Below are positions 9,401-10,956 of a stretch of DNA of 10,956 bases, piece after piece. The position numbers were made by a program, and so were the translations under genes. Where the stretch lies: contig JAOXYB010057911.1 of NCBI GenBank assembly GCA_028565635.1, forward strand, positions 1 through 10,956. Reading direction: 5' to 3'. The stretch is from Phoronis ovalis. Taxonomy: Eukaryota > Phoronida > Phoronidae. Numbering within the stretch: the first letter of the stretch is position 1; every line of letters begins with the position of its first letter. The notes below the pieces were generated by a model. That model was not told the origin of the DNA. It saw nothing but the letters and a program-made list of their open reading frames with translations, and did not search any database.

Positions 9401-10481
9401 GACCTGAAGAAAGACTTGACAATTATGAAACATCATGCATAAATAAATTTGATGGATTTACTTTAAAATGTAACATTAGCTAAATTGAAGTAATATAATA
9501 ACAACACAATTTAAATCAGACAAAATTATAATCCTTAACAAACTTTCAGTCAGGTGAACTTCTATAAAATTTTGAATGGCAAAGACAAACATCTGTGCTT
9601 TCAAATTCTAATAACAAACACACTTATATCCAATATTCATAAATGAAATCAGTAGCCAAAGAGTAAAAAGTAATCTGACAAACTGGTCCTACTTACTCTT
9701 TAGATTTGAGAACATCGTTAAGAACTCTATTCACAAGAGATTCGTGATTGGCTGTAGGATCATTAGCGCTGCTACCAGCTAGCTGTTCATCAATAAACGG
9801 TCCCAAACATTCGCCAATCTTTACTCGTAAACTTTTAACAAATTGGTATCTAAAATGAAACAAAGTGTTCTGCAATAAATTTGTTCGTACTACTACCTTG
9901 GGTGTTAAAGATAGGTTGGAACAGTTATGCAAAGTAAGATAATAATGGGTCTGATTATTTTAAAGATAATAAATTTAAATTAATTTAGAATTACAAAATC
10001 ACTGCAGAAAATTTATTTATTTGGGGCTTTTAGTTAATCCCACAAGAGTATTTATATGCTGTGATAACAATAAGCTAAAGAAATCAAATATGTTCATTTC
10101 ACAGTGCAGATTATATGATATAACTGAGCATAATCCATTGTTATCTTATTTATACACTCTGAAACTGCATTTCCAAGCTAAAAATAGTAGCATGTGATTA
10201 TTAGTAGCATTATTGCAGTTAGCTCTGAAAAAGTTCATTGTAACTTTATCATATTGTAAATGTCGTTGTTGTCAGAACTACTGTTGTGTAAAGTAACATC
10301 AGGAGTAACATTCTCTCCTACAAACTTCTTACTTGTCAAAGTTATCATCATTGCTTTCAAGATGCAATAGAACTTCTTCTGCTTGTTCAAAGGAGCCTGC
10401 ATGTCTTATGTGTGGTTCAAAATTTATCATTAACTCTCTTAAGCTCTCAACTAGAGCGTCTCCTTCTAACTTGTCAGACAT
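263..10481 (-). CDS. TBC1D32: TBC1D32 / protein broad-minded homologue, N-terminal 650 residues (16 exons, continues past left edge)
   Basis: The coding parts, in transcript order, are 10481-10333, 9849-9697, 9263-9086, 8645-8571, 8191-8057, 7628-7553, 7248-7145, 6846-6785, 6268-6127, 5630-5574, 5127-5022, 4620-4480, 3915-3820, 3442-3303, 2754-2621 and 464-263. They total 1950 nt, or 650 codons with no stop, and every junction is GT-AG with matching phase. The product aligns by eye, in order and without large gaps, with vertebrate TBC1D32 (about 1250 residues, from memory), so roughly half the protein is here. This half is mostly helical and soluble, with a Ser-rich acidic linker at about 137-160, and I see no signal peptide or membrane segment. 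In vertebrates the family binds CCRK/CDK20 and is needed for normal cilia and Hedgehog signalling. Its C-terminal TBC domain is thought not to be an active GAP. That role here is inferred from homology. The gene looks intact within the window. Confidence 0.93.
465..2620 (-). other. Long intron 15 of the TBC1D32 gene
   Basis: This intron is 2156 bp, about four times longer than any other complete intron here. The flanking exons join in phase and the protein aligns across the junction without a gap, so no coding exon is expected inside. Short open frames occur (for example 1823-2125 plus, and 1216-1500 and 1418-1684 minus), but none has a recognisable product, good codon pattern or splice context. 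I see no tRNA, satellite array or clear terminal inverted repeats. A degenerate insertion could explain the length. Confidence 0.7.
2621..2754 (-). CDS. TBC1D32: TBC1D32 exon, residues 539-583
   Basis: The exon is 134 nt, with acceptor ATTTTTAG and donor GTAAGC. It starts in phase 0 and ends with two bases of Lys583. It encodes DQGVHQASEATYLHIADILS, then QIASSTHGRRHLMYGENAER. The vertebrate equivalent reads SDSTLIHIADILARIAS...GRTLLLYGEN, so this exon is one of the most conserved here. An 83-codon frame at 2403-2654 overlaps its end in a different frame and is a shadow. Confidence 0.95.
3303..3442 (-). CDS. TBC1D32: TBC1D32 exon, residues 492-538, with Cys cluster
   Basis: The exon is 140 nt, with acceptor ATTTTCAG and donor GTATTA. 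It completes Val492 and ends in phase 0. It encodes GVLAADILKNLCSDAVCASC, then MCKDGVISTMLAPIAQWLDG. Vertebrate TBC1D32 has the same layout (MVTDVLWILCDQTECAVECL). The four cysteines at 508, 513, 516 and 518 stand out and are partly shared with vertebrates. Confidence 0.93.
3820..3915 (-). CDS. TBC1D32: TBC1D32 exon, residues 460-492
   Basis: The exon is 96 nt, with acceptor TGTTGCAG and donor GTGAGA. It completes Glu460 and ends with the first base of Val492. It encodes PVTITQLVIAMIHLIQDPGT and a Ser/Leu tail, equivalent to the family's SLTDLLVLFTQLVYYSP. A second GT lies three bases upstream of the chosen donor (GTGGTG). Using it would drop one codon in frame. Confidence 0.88.
4480..4620 (-). 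CDS. TBC1D32: TBC1D32 exon, residues 413-460
   Basis: The exon is 141 nt, with acceptor CTTTCAG and donor GTATAA. Its first two bases complete Ser413 and its last base begins Glu460. The segment ELEYAYFVHSITILGRLLWY followed by SQGRAMFPVKI is a strong match to the vertebrate [31 protein letters not shown]. The hydrophobic stretch is a buried helix in this family rather than a membrane span (inference). Confidence 0.95.
5022..5127 (-). CDS. TBC1D32: TBC1D32 exon, residues 378-413
   Basis: The exon is 106 nt, with acceptor TTAACAG and donor GTAAGT. It starts in phase 0 and ends with the first base of Ser413. It encodes VESAVKHCLDFIGSRHLPFD followed by a variable stretch ending SRVTGL. The start corresponds to the family's ITTAVQQCVQYFELC helix, while the second half is poorly conserved. 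Confidence 0.9.
5574..5630 (-). CDS. TBC1D32: TBC1D32 exon, residues 359-377
   Basis: The exon is only 57 nt, with acceptor TTTTTTCAG and donor GTAAGT, and is phase 0 at both ends. It encodes HGSYGRMPLLQLLQNYKVI, corresponding to HAYYSRTTVLRLLEKKYKSL in vertebrates. It is skippable without a frame change. Confidence 0.92.
6127..6268 (-). CDS. TBC1D32: TBC1D32 exon, residues 311-358
   Basis: The exon is 142 nt, with acceptor TTTAAAG and donor GTAAGT. It completes Thr311 and ends in phase 0. It encodes FLREILEMTLKLFSF, a Pro/Ala-rich loop, then LHLISLLDTRAEWFIKWM. The last segment matches the vertebrate IYFFALVDTKAVWFKKWM, one of the clearest family signatures in the window. Confidence 0.94.
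6785..6846 (-). CDS. TBC1D32: TBC1D32 exon, residues 291-311
   Basis: The exon is 62 nt, with acceptor TTTTTAG and donor GTAAGT. It encodes LRLMNDFQRHIPTYWVRFPE, closely matching the family's [20 protein letters not shown]. An alternative acceptor five bases further in would break the frame, so the first AG is chosen by both phase and homology. It is too short to stand out as an open frame on its own. Confidence 0.92.
7145..7248 (-). CDS. TBC1D32: TBC1D32 exon, residues 256-290
   Basis: The exon is 104 nt, with acceptor CTTTCAG and donor GTAAGC. Its first two bases complete Ala256 and it ends in phase 0. It encodes QYLINYFKEKVGTLPKL and ends KLVKV, equivalent to the vertebrate KYLEFYFLSRENHIPTL...RLLKKV. 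A longer open frame (7115-7342) covers the exon in the same frame and is only its intronic extension. Confidence 0.92.
7553..7628 (-). CDS. TBC1D32: TBC1D32 exon, residues 231-256
   Basis: The exon is 76 nt, with acceptor ATTTTAG and donor GTACAG. It starts in phase 0 and ends with the first base of Ala256. It encodes DQALNFISRSFSTASVHTKE followed by FYSTL, matching the family's [27 protein letters not shown] in order and spacing. Confidence 0.9.
8057..8191 (-). CDS. TBC1D32: TBC1D32 exon, residues 186-230
   Basis: The exon is 135 nt and phase 0 at both ends, with acceptor TATTACAG and donor GTAAAT. It begins with KRKEALKQLSHVQPNELI, which corresponds to the family's RYDALQTL...PSDVL helix. 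It continues through a Gly/Ser-rich loop to SGLMAALADNDSFLS, equivalent to the vertebrate segment ending in SLSDPDPAFS. The pattern suggests an armadillo/HEAT-like helical repeat region. Confidence 0.9.
8571..8645 (-). CDS. TBC1D32: TBC1D32 exon, residues 161-185
   Basis: The exon is 75 nt and phase 0 at both ends, with acceptor TTTTTTTAG and donor GTAATA. It encodes STFCFMSPEQIHQAIINLDK and then KKSLE. This matches the family's FC..EQLQLILDQLD helix directly after the Ser-rich linker. Both ends are in phase 0, so skipping it would keep the frame. Confidence 0.88.
8895..8924 (-). CDS. Candidate 30-nt cassette microexon (FQKLDYALNK) in intron 3
   Basis: This short stretch is bordered by CTGTTTCAG and GTACTT. 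It is exactly ten codons and fits phase 0 on both sides, so it could be included between residues 160 and 161 without disturbing the frame. An alternative upstream acceptor (TTGTCAG) would add LFQ. The flanking exons join with good homology without it, so it is optional at best and may be a chance arrangement. Confidence 0.25.
9019..9040 (+). repeat. Short direct repeat TATGTATGAA x2
   Basis: Two exact copies of TATGTATGAA at 9019-9028 and 9031-9040 are separated by CA, inside intron 3. It is a minor microduplication with no evident function. Confidence 0.6.
9086..9263 (-). CDS. TBC1D32: TBC1D32 exon, residues 101-160
   Basis: The exon is 178 nt, with acceptor TTCTTAG and donor GTAAGT. It starts by completing Glu101 and ends in phase 0. 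It encodes a helix (YQQLSDELKTRITSACEILL), a Glu-rich stretch (residues 122-141) and a Ser/Phe-rich linker ending GSSFGSSFNQ. Vertebrate TBC1D32 has a comparable acidic region and SSFNQ-like linker at this place. A longer open frame overlaps the exon (9082-9363), but it is in another frame and lacks homology. Confidence 0.9.
9697..9849 (-). CDS. TBC1D32: TBC1D32 exon, residues 50-101
   Basis: The exon is 153 nt, with acceptor ATTTTAG and donor GTAAGT. The first base completes Lys50 and the last two begin Glu101. It encodes YQFVKSLRVKIGECLGPFI, which corresponds to the family's YEFVKYLR...IG..LG..I pattern, followed by a more variable Asn/Ser segment and a second helix ending in LKSKE. Confidence 0.93.
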
Positions 10482-10492
10482 GCCAACAGGTA
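10333..10492 (-). CDS. TBC1D32: TBC1D32 exon with start codon (residues 1-50, 11 nt of 5' UTR)
   Basis: The acceptor TTTCAG is followed by 11 untranslated bases and the ATG at 10481-10479, with G at -3. The exon ends in AA at donor GTAAGA. The start was chosen because the protein then begins about as far upstream of the conserved block as vertebrate TBC1D32 does, and because no in-frame ATG lies further upstream in the exon. The block AEEVLLHLESNDDNF is the most diagnostic part: vertebrate members have a very similar AEEILLHLEENDENF. Confidence 0.93.
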
Positions 10493-10655
10493 CTGAAACA
10501 AAGAAAAAAAATTAATCTAAATATAAGTATACAGTTTATATGGGTGCAATAAAAATATGGTACTTTTAGTCTTAAAATAGTCCTGGTTCATGATGTTCTG
10601 CACTAGCTCTTGATAATCCGACTTGTGAGCTGTGCGAACAGTCACGGAAACTTAC

Positions 10656-10721
10656 ATAGTCAATTATAGTGAAAGTGTCAATGTCTATGTCTTGATATGT
10701 TTTAACTTCAACAGATGGCAT
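10656..10721 (-). other. Probable 3' part of a noncoding first exon, with a possible upstream ORF
   Basis: The coding exon is preceded by a clear acceptor (TTTCAG ending at 10493), so an upstream exon must exist. The best donor upstream on the minus strand is GTAAGT at 10655-10650, which would leave a 163-nt intron (10493-10655). The transcription start is not visible, so the exon's right end is unknown. The interval given runs from an ATG at 10721-10719 to the donor. That ATG opens 22 codons, starting MPSVEVKTYQ, that would splice into the next exon and stop out of frame, just past the true start codon. Confidence 0.45.
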
Positions 10722-10956
10722 TATTTTATGCATGCGCAAATGCTAATCTGAAGTGAAGATGACAGATGATTTCATGAAATAAGGATCTCTTTGAATTTTG
10801 TGTGAGTGTGCCAGTTGTAAATGGTGATAGGAGCAGCGGGAATTGAAGTTGGATAATAAGAGATTATCTGGACGGTGATATATGATAAACTCATTCAGTA
10901 GAAATTAGATAGATTTCGAAGTTTGTAGGACATCTGGAACTGTCCCAGTATTCGAC
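10657..10956 (-). promoter_or_regulatory. 5' flank and likely promoter region of the TBC1D32 homologue
   Basis: About 300 bases upstream of the proposed first-exon donor contain no supported coding region on either strand. No TATA box is convincing. The most distinctive motif is TGCATGCGCA on the plus strand at 10729-10738, which resembles most of the palindromic NRF1 site TGCGCATGCGCA. I looked for an RFX X-box, which is common at ciliary genes, and did not find one by eye. The promoter assignment rests on position only. Confidence 0.35.
10729..10738. promoter_or_regulatory. NRF1-like palindromic motif
   Basis: TGCATGCGCA matches eight core bases (GCATGCGC) of the NRF1 consensus. It is one of few CpG-containing words in an AT-rich flank and lies about 75 bases upstream of the proposed first-exon donor. 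NRF1 sites usually sit close to transcription starts in animals. Binding here is only an inference, and a chance match is possible. Confidence 0.25.

Larger units (their letters stand above)
2755..10332 (-). other. Introns 1-14 of the TBC1D32 gene
   Basis: Intron intervals in transcript order are 9850-10332, 9264-9696, 8646-9085, 8192-8570, 7629-8056, 7249-7552, 6847-7144, 6269-6784, 5631-6126, 5128-5573, 4621-5021, 3916-4479, 3443-3819 and 2755-3302. All are GT-AG, AT-rich and 298-564 bp long. Most donors are GTAAG-like. Apart from the candidate microexon in intron 3 and the open stretch at the end of intron 2, I see nothing but A/T runs and chance open frames. Confidence 0.85.

Noticed and set aside
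10333-10515. 60-codon plus-strand frame rich in Ser
   Set aside because: It is the antisense shadow of the start-codon exon.
1-10956. CRISPR array, tRNA or rRNA genes, bacterial operon, viral genes
   Set aside because: No regularly spaced repeats, no cloverleaf-like or rRNA-like segments, and no gene packing of that kind were seen. The GT-AG exon structure fits an animal nuclear gene.

Overview
The window looks like AT-rich nuclear DNA from an animal, most likely an invertebrate and plausibly an insect. It has no long open reading frame, operon or bacterial-style gene packing. On the minus strand it carries short coding exons of 57-202 nt with GT-AG borders, separated by introns mostly of 300-560 bp. 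The species cannot be named from the sequence.

One gene explains almost everything. Read right to left on the minus strand, 16 exons between 10481 and 263 join with every codon phase matching. They give 650 consecutive residues with no stop codon. The protein is recognisable as the N-terminal half of TBC1D32 (protein broad-minded, Bromi), a ciliary protein that in vertebrates works with the kinase CCRK/CDK20 in cilium structure and Hedgehog signalling. Landmarks that match the vertebrate family in order include AEEVLLHLESNDDNF near residue 34, LDTRAEWFIKWM in exon 9, the YFVHSITILGRLL segment in exon 12, LHIADILSQIAS and LMYGEN in exon 15, and YMCRQMYNTCEGL in exon 16. The C-terminal half, where the TBC (Rab-GAP-like) domain sits in this family, lies beyond the left edge.

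Layout: 10657-10956 is 5' flank or promoter. A probable noncoding first exon ends at 10656. The start codon is at 10481-10479 in a short second exon. Coding exons 2-15 follow from 9849 down to 2621. A single long intron (465-2620, about 2.2 kb) is followed by exon 16 (263-464). The first 262 bases are intron, possibly with a fragment of a repeat near the very edge.

No second gene, RNA gene, CRISPR array or intact mobile element could be supported. The points worth a second look are small: a candidate 30-nt in-phase microexon in intron 3, an open stretch fused to the acceptor side of exon 3, a possible upstream ORF overlapping the start codon, the outsized intron 15, and a GC-richer segment at the left edge.
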